This document shows, piece after piece, positions 1-5,554 of a stretch of 8,852 nucleotides of DNA. The DNA lies in the NCBI GenBank assembly GCA_023260815.1, contig JALQUE010000426.1:1-8852 (forward strand), in the 5' to 3' direction. A program made the translations under genes and the position numbers. Origin of the DNA: Roseovarius sp. (GTDB lineage Bacteria; Pseudomonadota; Alphaproteobacteria; Rhodobacterales; Rhodobacteraceae). Within the stretch, counting starts at the first letter, position 1; every line of letters begins with the position of its first letter. Below the pieces are notes generated by a model, which saw only the letters and a program-made list of their open reading frames with translations, did not search any database and was not told the DNA's origin.

Positions 1-908
1 AACGTGCCATTATGCTCGGCTGGCTTCCAGATGTCATGCTCGCGCTTGATCAGCAGCGCGGCGAACGGCAGGCCGAAGCCCGACAGCGATTTCGCCTGTG
101 TCACCATGTCCGGCTCGATGCCCGCGCTCTCGAAGGCGAAATAGGTGCCCGTGCGCCCGCAGCCCGACTGGATGTCATCGACGATCAGCAGCGCGCCCAG
201 CTTCTTGGCCAGACGGGCGACGCCCTGCATCCATTCATCAGATGCAGCGTTCAGACCGCCCTCGCCCTGCACCGGCTCAAAGATGAACGCGGCAGGCGCA
301 TCGACACCCGACGATGGGTTGTCGAACATCATCTCCATCTGGCGCAGCGTATCCATCTCGTCGCCAAAGGCGCCATCGAACGGCATCCGCGTCACGCCAC
401 ACAGCGATCCACAGCCCGCACCGGCCCGCTTGCCGGCATTACCGGTCAGCGACAGCGCGCCCATGGTCATGCCGTGAAAGCCGTTGGTGAACGCCACGAT
501 ATTACGGCGGCCCGTCACCTTGCGCGCCAGCTTCATCGCCGCTTCCACGGCGTTGGTCCCGGTCGGTCCGGTCATCATCACCTTATAGTCCATGCCCCGC
601 GGCTTCAGGATATTCTCCTCATAGGCCGTCAGGAACCGGGCTTTTTCCTCGGTATACATATCCAGACCATGCGCGATCCCGTCGCCCGCGATATGGGCGA
701 CCAACGCCTCTTTCATGTCCGGGTCGTTATGCCCGTAATTCAAAGACGAGCATCCCGCCAGAAAGTCGATATAGGTCGTGCCGTCGGCGGCCGTCATTTC
801 GGCACCGCTGGCCTTGGTGAACACCGTCTCGAAGCTGCGGCAATAGCTGCGCGCTTCCGATTCACGGCGTGTAAAGATTTCAAAGTCGGCTGACATGTCA
901 GTCGGCAT
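1..908 (-). CDS. ectB: Diaminobutyrate--2-oxoglutarate transaminase EctB, C-terminus cut by window edge
   Basis: EctB is a PLP-dependent class III aminotransferase. It makes L-2,4-diaminobutyrate from aspartate-beta-semialdehyde with glutamate as amino donor, the first committed step of ectoine synthesis in the cytoplasm. Translation of the minus strand from the ATG at 908 gives 302 open residues running off the left edge; full-length EctB is about 420-430. Visible class III features are the cofactor-phosphate loop GPTGTNAVEAAMKLAR (residues 114-129), the EPVQGEGG stretch (211-218), the DD pair at 244-245, and the predicted Schiff-base lysine K273 in the segment QAKSLSGFGLP. The start is supported by AAAGGAA a few bases upstream; an in-frame ATG four codons later (896) is the alternative. 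It lies 47 bases after ectA on the same strand, as in the usual ectABC order, so ectC is expected beyond the edge. Identification is firm; only the C-terminus is unseen. Confidence 0.95.
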   Translation of the reverse strand, partial: MPTDMSADFEIFTRRESEARSYCRSFETVFTKASGAEMTAADGTTYIDFLAGCSSLNYGHNDPDMKEALVAHIAGDGIAHGLDMYTEEKARFLTAYEENILKPRGMDYKVMMTGPTGTNAVEAAMKLARKVTGRRNIVAFTNGFHGMTMGALSLTGNAGKRAGAGCGSLCGVTRMPFDGAFGDEMDTLRQMEMMFDNPSSGVDAPAAFIFEPVQGEGGLNAASDEWMQGVARLAKKLGALLIVDDIQSGCGRTGTYFAFESAGIEPDMVTQAKSLSGFGLPFAALLIKREHDIWKPAEHNGT

Positions 909-955
909 GGCGTTTCCTTTATGTCTGATGAGTTGAAGGCTGGCGCAGGCCGCGA

Positions 956-1528
956 TCAGGCGGCGCGCTTCAGCGCTTCGGCGAAGTCTATCGTGACCAT
1001 GTGCTCGGTCGCGTGACGCCCGTCGAAATGATCCTCGCGGGTATAATGCGGCTGACTCTTGAGCTTGCCGCCAATCGCCTTCGAGAACTTTCCGAACAAC
1101 GCCCACGATGCGTCATTGCTCAGTGTGATGGTGGTCTGCAGGCGGTTGACGCTCTCGCATTCCTCGCGCTCGGTCAGCGCCTTGAGCATGCGTGATCCAA
1201 GCCCTTGGCCGCGCGCCTGTTCCGATACCGCGACCTGCCAGACAAACAACGTCTCTTCGTCCGACGGCATCACATAGGCAGAAATCCAGCCCACCGGCAC
1301 ACCATCCATCTCGGCCAGGATACAGGTATCGCGGAAATGATCACACTGGATCAGATTGCAGTACATCGAATTCTCGTCCAGCGGATGACACGACGCGATC
1401 AAATCCCATATCGCCGCCCCGTCCTCACGCAGCGGCTTGCGAAATGTGATCTTCGGCTTTTGTTTCGATCCTTCGATTGTATGCACGGCTTCTGATCCCT
1501 TGTTGTTAGCTAGACTAAGTATATTCAT
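956..1528 (-). CDS. ectA: L-2,4-diaminobutyrate gamma-acetyltransferase EctA
   Basis: EctA is a GNAT-fold enzyme that transfers acetyl from acetyl-CoA to diaminobutyrate, giving N-gamma-acetyl-diaminobutyrate, the substrate of ectoine synthase EctC. The 190-residue product shows family marks: FRKPLREDG (29-37), the HPLDENSMYC stretch (48-57), FVWQVAV (95-101) leading into the acetyl-CoA loop ARGQGLGSRM (105-114), and TTITLSNDASWALF (132-145). It is the first gene of the ect operon and divergent from ectR. The ATG at 1528 has no clear Shine-Dalgarno: only GGG abuts it. An in-frame GTG at 1486 (176 residues) is preceded by AAGGGA nine bases upstream and is a credible alternative. The first 14 residues are AT-rich and look unconserved, so the annotated N-terminus is uncertain while the function is not. 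Confidence 0.94.
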   Translation of the reverse strand: MNILSLANNKGSEAVHTIEGSKQKPKITFRKPLREDGAAIWDLIASCHPLDENSMYCNLIQCDHFRDTCILAEMDGVPVGWISAYVMPSDEETLFVWQVAVSEQARGQGLGSRMLKALTEREECESVNRLQTTITLSNDASWALFGKFSKAIGGKLKSQPHYTREDHFDGRHATEHMVTIDFAEALKRAA

Positions 1529-1556
1529 CCCGCATCTATTTTCAACTGTCTAAGTA

Positions 1557-1562
1557 ATTTTA
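1557..1562 (-). promoter_or_regulatory. Candidate -10 element for the ectA promoter
   Basis: Read on the minus strand this is TAAAAT, matching five of six bases of the sigma-70 -10 consensus. It would place the transcript start near 1550, giving a leader of about 22 bases before the ectA ATG at 1528. No convincing -35 lies 16-18 bases upstream; the nearest, TTGCCG, is too close. That pattern could fit an osmotically activated promoter, but the call is weak. Confidence 0.3.
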
Positions 1563-1568
1563 TGCGCT

Positions 1569-1590
1569 ATATGCGGCAATCCGCGCATAT
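1569..1590. promoter_or_regulatory. Dyad in ectA-ectR gap, candidate EctR operator
   Basis: The sequence reads ATATGCG, eight bases, CGCATAT: perfect 7-bp arms at 1569-1575 and 1584-1590. An overlapping second inverted repeat pairs TATGCGC (1561-1567) with GCGCATA (1583-1589), so the right arm could pair with either left arm. The right arm abuts the -35 of the ectR promoter and the left arms lie just upstream of the candidate ectA -10. A dimeric MarR regulator bound here would control both genes. MarR proteins commonly bind roughly 20-bp palindromes next to their own gene. The operator role is inferred from position and symmetry. Confidence 0.45.
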
Positions 1591-1618
1591 TGAACCTAAA
1601 AGCCCTTAGTCTTATATA
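1590..1618 (+). promoter_or_regulatory. Predicted sigma-70-type promoter of ectR
   Basis: TTGAAC (1590-1595) and TATATA (1613-1618) are separated by exactly 17 bases, the optimal spacing, and each hexamer matches its consensus at four bases. The expected transcript start, about seven bases beyond the -10, falls at or within a few bases of the ectR ATG at 1625, predicting an essentially leaderless message if that ATG is used. TATATAGG at 1613-1620 also resembles the half-site TATATAGT that I recall for methanotroph EctR, so autoregulation is possible. Confidence 0.55.
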
Positions 1619-1624
1619 GGATGC

Positions 1625-2197
1625 ATGACACAAACAGTTAGAAAAATAAACCAAAGCACGTCACGGATTGCGCATCTGGGCAAAAAAAGTAATCTGTCCC
1701 GGCCCCTCACGGAGATCGATGTGGACCGGACAGACATCAGCCTGATCGCCCTGCGCCGCATCTTGCGGGCCACGGAAATGTATTCGCGTGACCTCGCCCG
1801 CGAGGCCGGTCTGACAGCGGTGCAGCTGCGCGTCCTTCAGATCGTGTCGGAAAAAGGCTACGCCACGCCCACCGAACTGTCGCAGCGCATGGGCGTGACG
1901 CAGGCCACCATTTCGGTGCTCATCAAGAAGCTGGAATCAAAGGGGCTGCTGACACGGCAACAATCCGAACAGGATCGCCGCCAGACCCGGCTTGGCATCA
2001 CGCCTGAAGGCATCGCCAAGGTGCGCGCCGCCCCCGACGCGTTGCAACAGCGCTACGTCAAGCAGTTCGAGGCGCTTGATGATTGGGAACAGGCGATGAT
2101 CGTCGCCGTTCTGGAGCGTGTGTCAACCATGCTCGACGCCAAGGATATCGACGCCTCCCCAGTGCTGGCCGTGGGCGATATCGACCGCTCCCACTGA
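1625..2197 (+). CDS. ectR: MarR-family regulator of ectoine synthesis, EctR-like
   Basis: The 190-residue product has a MarR winged helix-turn-helix: scaffold helices from about 38-60, LTAVQLRVLQIV (63-74), the HTH TPTELSQRMGVTQATISVLI (81-100) with recognition helix around 92-104, and a wing carrying the typical DRR signature (residues 117-119). EctR proteins studied in methylotrophs repress ect genes and their own gene at low salinity; that role here is inferred from divergence from ectA and the dyad in the shared promoter region. The first 32 residues are basic, AT-rich and outside the conserved fold. The ATG at 1625 has only AGGA three bases upstream, whereas an in-frame GTG at 1721 has GGAG with a six-base spacer and would give a typical 158-residue MarR protein. 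I report the longer form. Its stop lies 25 bases from that of the convergent operon. Confidence 0.85.
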   Translation: MTQTVRKINQSTSRIAHLGKKSNLSRPLTEIDVDRTDISLIALRRILRATEMYSRDLAREAGLTAVQLRVLQIVSEKGYATPTELSQRMGVTQATISVLIKKLESKGLLTRQQSEQDRRQTRLGITPEGIAKVRAAPDALQQRYVKQFEALDDWEQAMIVAVLERVSTMLDAKDIDASPVLAVGDIDRSH

Positions 2198-2229
2198 CCG
2201 CCTGACGCGGGCTTGCGCCGCCTCAGCGG
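2198..2229. terminator. Weak imperfect hairpin between convergent genes
   Basis: CCGC plus TGA (2198-2201, 2203-2205) can pair with TCA plus GCGG (2223-2229) around one bulged base, with a further CGC/GCG pairing inside (2206-2208 with 2215-2217). It spans the whole 25-base gap between the ectR stop and the stop of the 196-aa gene, where a shared bidirectional terminator would be expected. There is no T-run on either strand, so Rho-independent action is doubtful. Confidence 0.25.
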
Positions 2230-2813
2230 ATGGCCGGATCGGCGCTGCTCTGTGCCCAGTCCGGCTCGAACCCCAAGACCTCCGTATCGGGCGGCAGCGC
2301 CGGGTTGAACAGCTTGTTATGCGCGACCGTCGCTTGATGCAAAAGGTTGTGCGGCGCCAGCCGCCAAACCTTGCACGACAGATCGAACCGCTGCGCATAG
2401 GCGTCAAAGATCAGCCGGCATTGCCCGGCCGCATGGATTTGCGCCGCCCCCGGTGATCCCGGCGGAAAGGTCGCCGTCAGGATATCCGAAAACTCCTCGG
2501 GCTTCTGGTAATAGGCCGATGACAGGAACCGGATCGCCTGATCCCGGATCTGCGCGGGATCGTTCGTCTTGGCCGCCATATGCTGCAACTCGGGCGTCAC
2601 GGAATAGCCGGGCGCCTTGTTCATCACCGTGATGATATGCCCAAGCGCCTCTGCCTGATCCGGCAACAGGACCGCCGGCATGATCGGATCGTCGGGCCGC
2701 CCGTCATTGTCCCGCATCGACATCTGCCTGACGCGGCATTGCCACTTCATGAAGGCCTTGCGCAGGGGATGGTCCGAGAAACTCTGTCCGAACTGTGCCG
2801 CCAACGAACTCAT
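2223..2813 (-). CDS. Conserved-looking protein of unknown function, 196 aa, last gene of the operon
   Basis: I do not recognise this protein. No signal peptide or membrane segment is visible, so it is probably cytoplasmic. The N-terminal part holds a basic aromatic stretch SDHPLRKAFMKW (13-24) then CRVRQMSMRD (26-35) and GRPDDPIMP (38-46), which looks constrained. The C-terminal half has histidines H155, H159 and H165 and cysteines C132 and C147, possible but unproven metal or redox ligands. The start at 2813 is well set: AAGGAG lies six bases upstream (2820-2825), and the ATG overlaps the stop of the nitrilase gene as ATGA, a classic coupled junction. The N-terminal stretch resembles the C-terminal end of the 137-aa protein two genes earlier. 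A role linked to the amidase or GlxBCD is inferred from context only. Confidence 0.8.
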   Translation of the reverse strand: MSSLAAQFGQSFSDHPLRKAFMKWQCRVRQMSMRDNDGRPDDPIMPAVLLPDQAEALGHIITVMNKAPGYSVTPELQHMAAKTNDPAQIRDQAIRFLSSAYYQKPEEFSDILTATFPPGSPGAAQIHAAGQCRLIFDAYAQRFDLSCKVWRLAPHNLLHQATVAHNKLFNPALPPDTEVLGFEPDWAQSSADPAIR

Positions 2814-3655
2814 GCAACGCTCCTTCTGGGTTGGGTCGGGGTGAATGGCCGGTCGGCGGTCAGGCTGGGGATGCGCCCCTGCGCGCGGGCGATCTCGTCC
2901 AGATCGATTCGCGCCTGCACCACACCGGGCAGGGTGCCGCCATCGCAGATCACCTCGCCCCACGGGCTGACGACCAGCGAATGACCATAGCTTTCTCCGC
3001 CCCCCGGCACCGGCCCTATGGCGCAGGCCGAGACGACGAAGCGGGTTGTTTCAATCGCCCGCGCGCGGTTCAGCACATGCCAATGCGCCTCTCCTGTCTT
3101 GCGGGTAAAGGCCGCAGGACACAGCAGGATATCCGCGCCCGCCTGCGCCAGACTGCGAAACAGATGCGGAAACCGCAGATCATAACAGATCGTGTGACCG
3201 ATCCTGCCGAACGGCGTGTCATGGATCACCGCGCGATGACCGGGGCTGACATGCGCGCTTTCGCGATAGACCTCGGCCTCGGACAGCTGCACATCGAACA
3301 GATGGATCTTGTCATAGCGCCCTCGGATCTGACCGCGATCATCCAGCATCAGACCCCGGTTGATGATCCGCCCGTCCGGCCCGTCCACCGCGATGGAGCC
3401 AATATTGATCCACACCTGACGCTTGGCGGCAAAGTCCCGCATCGCCGTCAGAAACGGATGGCTGCCCTCAGGCGCCGATGGCGGGGCCAGCGCGCCACCC
3501 TCCGTGCGCAACCCACCGCAATATTCCGGCAAGAACAGGATATCCGCGCCCGCCTTGACCGCGGCCTCGGCCAGCGGCATCGCCTCATCGACGGCCCCGG
3601 CGAACTCAGGCCGGGGCCGTGTCTGCAGACAGGCAATATCAAGCGGGCGCGGCAT
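2810..3655 (-). CDS. Nitrilase-superfamily amidase (Nit/omega-amidase-like)
   Basis: The 281-residue product is a carbon-nitrogen hydrolase with the complete catalytic triad: E44 (FLPEYCG), K116 (GRYDKIHLFD) and C157 (TICYDLRFP). Other family marks are AHWHVLNRARAIE (about 206-218) and the late YGHSLVVSPWGEV. Length fits the 270-290 typical of Nit1/Nit2-type enzymes. Those hydrolyse omega-amides such as alpha-ketoglutaramate or deaminated glutathione, releasing ammonia in the cytoplasm; the substrate here cannot be read from sequence. The gene starts five bases after the stop of the 137-aa gene with no strong Shine-Dalgarno, so it probably depends on translational coupling. Its stop overlaps the next start by four bases. 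Placement behind a glutamine-synthetase-like ligase and GlxBCD suggests it cleaves an amide or gamma-glutamyl-type intermediate of that pathway, or salvages ketoglutaramate. Confidence 0.9.
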   Translation of the reverse strand: MPRPLDIACLQTRPRPEFAGAVDEAMPLAEAAVKAGADILFLPEYCGGLRTEGGALAPPSAPEGSHPFLTAMRDFAAKRQVWINIGSIAVDGPDGRIINRGLMLDDRGQIRGRYDKIHLFDVQLSEAEVYRESAHVSPGHRAVIHDTPFGRIGHTICYDLRFPHLFRSLAQAGADILLCPAAFTRKTGEAHWHVLNRARAIETTRFVVSACAIGPVPGGGESYGHSLVVSPWGEVICDGGTLPGVVQARIDLDEIARAQGRIPSLTADRPFTPTQPRRSVA

Positions 3656-3660
3656 GTGCG

Positions 3661-4074
3661 TCAGAACTTCATATAGGCCTTGCGCAACGTGACCAGCGGA
3701 TGCCGGTCCGACATCTGGAACTTGATGAGCATCTCGCGTGCGATCATGTCCCTGTCCTGCTGGTTGTCGGGCAGCTCGATACTGTCGGGCACCCGCACCC
3801 AGCCGTTGTTGTTGCGATCAAAGACGGCAGGTGCGCCCTCTTCGTAGCCCATATGCACGTCTTCCAGCCAGTTCAGATCGTCCCAGCCCATTACTTCCAT
3901 GTATTTCTGCAGGAAGGGCGTGATCCGGTCGTAATCCGGCACAAGGTTCACGTCATAGCGATAGCCGATATGCTGGCCGATTTCCTTTTCGCGTTCGGAT
4001 TCAAGTCCGGCGGCGTCCTTCAGGAACTGATCGACATCCTTGATCTCGGAGCCGCGATACTGTGTTCCAGCCAT
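3661..4074 (-). CDS. Protein of unknown function, 137 aa, between glxD and the amidase
   Basis: I do not recognise a family. The product is soluble-looking, rich in Asp and Glu, with no membrane segment or signal peptide. It has a charged helical N-terminal third (10-35), a Tyr/Trp/Asp-rich middle (about 38-78, including MGWDDLNWLED), and a basic C-terminus SDRHPLVTLRKAYMKF (122-137). The start at 4074 is chosen because AAAGGAGG precedes it by eight bases; an upstream in-frame ATG at 4113 would add 13 residues without such a site. It lies 67 bases after glxD and five bases before the amidase gene, so it belongs to the same operon. It could be an accessory subunit or small partner of the GlxBCD enzyme or the amidase, but nothing in the sequence proves this. 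Confidence 0.82.
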   Translation of the reverse strand: MAGTQYRGSEIKDVDQFLKDAAGLESEREKEIGQHIGYRYDVNLVPDYDRITPFLQKYMEVMGWDDLNWLEDVHMGYEEGAPAVFDRNNNGWVRVPDSIELPDNQQDRDMIAREMLIKFQMSDRHPLVTLRKAYMKF

Positions 4075-4082
4075 GGTTTTGT

Positions 4083-4090
4083 CCTCCTTT
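4083..4090 (-). promoter_or_regulatory. Strong ribosome binding site fixing the 137-aa start
   Basis: On the minus strand this reads AAAGGAGG, a near-perfect anti-16S match, eight bases before the ATG at 4074. It lies inside the longer open frame starting at 4113 and so argues for the shorter protein. Confidence 0.8.
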
Positions 4091-4091
4091 G

Positions 4092-4108
4092 GCGGGGTGG
4101 TGCCCCGC
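4092..4108 (-). repeat. Intercistronic inverted repeat after glxD
   Basis: GCGGGG (4092-4097) and CCCCGC (4103-4108) form a perfect 6-bp stem with a 5-base loop in the 67-base gap between glxD and the 137-aa gene. It stands directly upstream of the strong ribosome binding site and has no T-run downstream. It is more likely an mRNA-stabilising or processing hairpin than a terminator. Confidence 0.45.
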
Positions 4109-4141
4109 GCCACGGATCACGCGGCGCAAGGGCGGCCCACC

Positions 4142-5506
4142 TTAAAAGTGGTGATAATCCTCGACGCCGACCGTATAGTTGGTCCCGGCAAGCGGCACCC
4201 CGGCCATCGCCGACGCCTCCATCGTCAAGGCGGCCAGATCCTCGGGCTCCAACGAATGGATATAGGTCTTGCCGCAGGCGCGGGCGAAGAGCTGCGCCTC
4301 GATGGTCAGCGTATGCAGGAAGTTGTAGACACGCTCCGCCGCCGCATCCGGGTCAAGACGTTCGCGCAGCTTGGGGTCTTGCGTCGCCACACCCACCGGG
4401 CAACGGCCCGTGTGGCAATGGTAGCAATAGCCCGGCTCGACGCCCATCTCTTCCTGGTAATTGGCCTCGGGGATGTCCTTGTTGCAGTTCAGCGCCATCA
4501 TCGCCGAATGACCAATGGCGATGGCATCCGCGCCCAGCGCAATCGCCTTGGCCACATCGGCGCCATTGCGGATACCGCCGGCATAGACAAGGCTGATCTC
4601 GCCGCGCTTGCCCAGATCGTCGATGGCCTTGCGCGCCTGACGGATCGCCGCCATGCCCGGCACGCCGGTATCCTCGGTGGCCAGGTGCGGGCCTGCGCCG
4701 GTGCCGCCTTCCATCCCGTCGATATAGATCGAATCCGGGTCGCATTTCACCGCCATGCGCACATCGTCATAGACCCGCGCCGCCCCCAGCTTGAGCTGAA
4801 TGGGGATCTGCCAATCGGTCGCCTCGCGGATCTCCTGGATCTTCAACGCAAGGTCATCCGGCCCCAGCCAGTCGGGGTGACGCGCCGGCGAGCGTTGGTC
4901 GATACCTGCGGGCAGGCTGCGCATCTCGGCCACCTGGTCGGTCACCTTCTGACCCATCAGATGCCCGCCAAGACCCACCTTGCAGCCCTGACCGATGAAG
5001 AACTCGCAGCCATCCGCCAGAACCAGGTGATGCGGGTTGAAGCCATAACGCGACTGGATGCACTGATAGAACCATTTCGAGCTGTAGCGCCGCTCGTCGG
5101 GGATCATGCCGCCCTCGCCCGAACAGGTCGCCGTGCCCGCCATCGTGGCGCCGCGCGCCAACGCGGTCTTGGCTTCATAGCTCAGCGCGCCAAAGCTCAT
5201 GCCGGTGATATAAACCGGAATATCCAGAACCAGCGGCTTTTTCGCGCGCGGCCCGATCACGGTGCGGGTTTCGCATTTCTCGCGGTAGCCCTCGATCACG
5301 AAACGCGTCAGCGTGCCGGGAAGGAAAGTCAGGTCATCCCAATGCGGGATCTTCTTGAAAAGGGAAAACCCCCGCATCCGGTAGCGTCCAAGCTCGGACT
5401 TGATGTGGATGTCATCCATGACGCGCGGCGGGAAGATAAAGGAATCCCCCAGCCTGTAGGTGTCGCGCGCAAGGGGCTTCTTGGTGGGCAGATCGCCATC
5501 AGCCAT
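4142..5506 (-). CDS. glxD: GlxD: FMN-binding glutamate-synthase-like subunit (MgsC-like)
   Basis: The 454-residue product matches the FMN/Fe-S synthase domain of the glutamate synthase large subunit, encoded as a separate protein as in GlxD and in the MgsC subunit of N-methylglutamate synthase. Visible marks are MSFGALSYEAK (103-113), the SGEGG loop (129-133), the flavin-site lysine in QLKLGA (237-242), IDGMEGGTGAGP (262-273), and the phosphate-binding AGGIRNGADVAKA (309-321). A cysteine cluster C361, C364, C369 followed by PVGVATQD sits where the 3Fe-4S ligands of GltB lie, but with C-x2-C-x4-C spacing. It should condense ammonia or an amine, channelled from GlxB, onto a keto or amino acid; the substrate is unknown. 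The start at 5506 has AAGGAA upstream. It follows glxC by 48 bases. GltB-type glutamate synthase as such is unlikely because of the split organisation. Confidence 0.9.
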   Translation of the reverse strand: MADGDLPTKKPLARDTYRLGDSFIFPPRVMDDIHIKSELGRYRMRGFSLFKKIPHWDDLTFLPGTLTRFVIEGYREKCETRTVIGPRAKKPLVLDIPVYITGMSFGALSYEAKTALARGATMAGTATCSGEGGMIPDERRYSSKWFYQCIQSRYGFNPHHLVLADGCEFFIGQGCKVGLGGHLMGQKVTDQVAEMRSLPAGIDQRSPARHPDWLGPDDLALKIQEIREATDWQIPIQLKLGAARVYDDVRMAVKCDPDSIYIDGMEGGTGAGPHLATEDTGVPGMAAIRQARKAIDDLGKRGEISLVYAGGIRNGADVAKAIALGADAIAIGHSAMMALNCNKDIPEANYQEEMGVEPGYCYHCHTGRCPVGVATQDPKLRERLDPDAAAERVYNFLHTLTIEAQLFARACGKTYIHSLEPEDLAALTMEASAMAGVPLAGTNYTVGVEDYHHF

Positions 5507-5535
5507 GTGTCTGTTCCTTTTTGCGGGTAAGGGAA

Positions 5536-5548
5536 GGCGCCGGGCGCC
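5536..5548 (-). repeat. Short inverted repeat between glxC and glxD
   Basis: GGCGC (5536-5540) and GCGCC (5544-5548) form a perfect 5-bp stem with a 3-base loop in the 48-base gap after glxC. It is short enough to arise by chance in GC-rich DNA. It is listed because the other two larger gaps of the operon also hold GC hairpins. Confidence 0.25.
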
Positions 5549-5554
5549 ACTCCA

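Noticed and set aside
12..893. A 293-codon plus-strand frame opposite ectB
   Set aside because: The minus strand here encodes clear EctB motifs and the plus-strand product resembles no protein.
2223..2963. A longer 246-codon version of the terminal unknown gene starting at 2963
   Set aside because: The extension would lie in a different frame across the amidase C-terminus; the ATG at 2813 has AAGGAG six bases upstream and the ATGA coupling.
2795..3676. A 293-codon plus-strand frame opposite the amidase gene
   Set aside because: It is antisense to a nitrilase-family gene with an intact catalytic triad; composition is that of a shadow frame.
4074..4113. A longer 150-codon version of the 137-aa gene
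   Set aside because: The AAAGGAGG ribosome binding site lies inside the extension, eight bases before the ATG at 4074.
4040..5530. A 496-codon open frame on the plus strand opposite glxD
   Set aside because: It mirrors glxD, whose motifs are unmistakable, and its Arg/Ala/His-rich translation is typical of antisense frames in GC-rich DNA.
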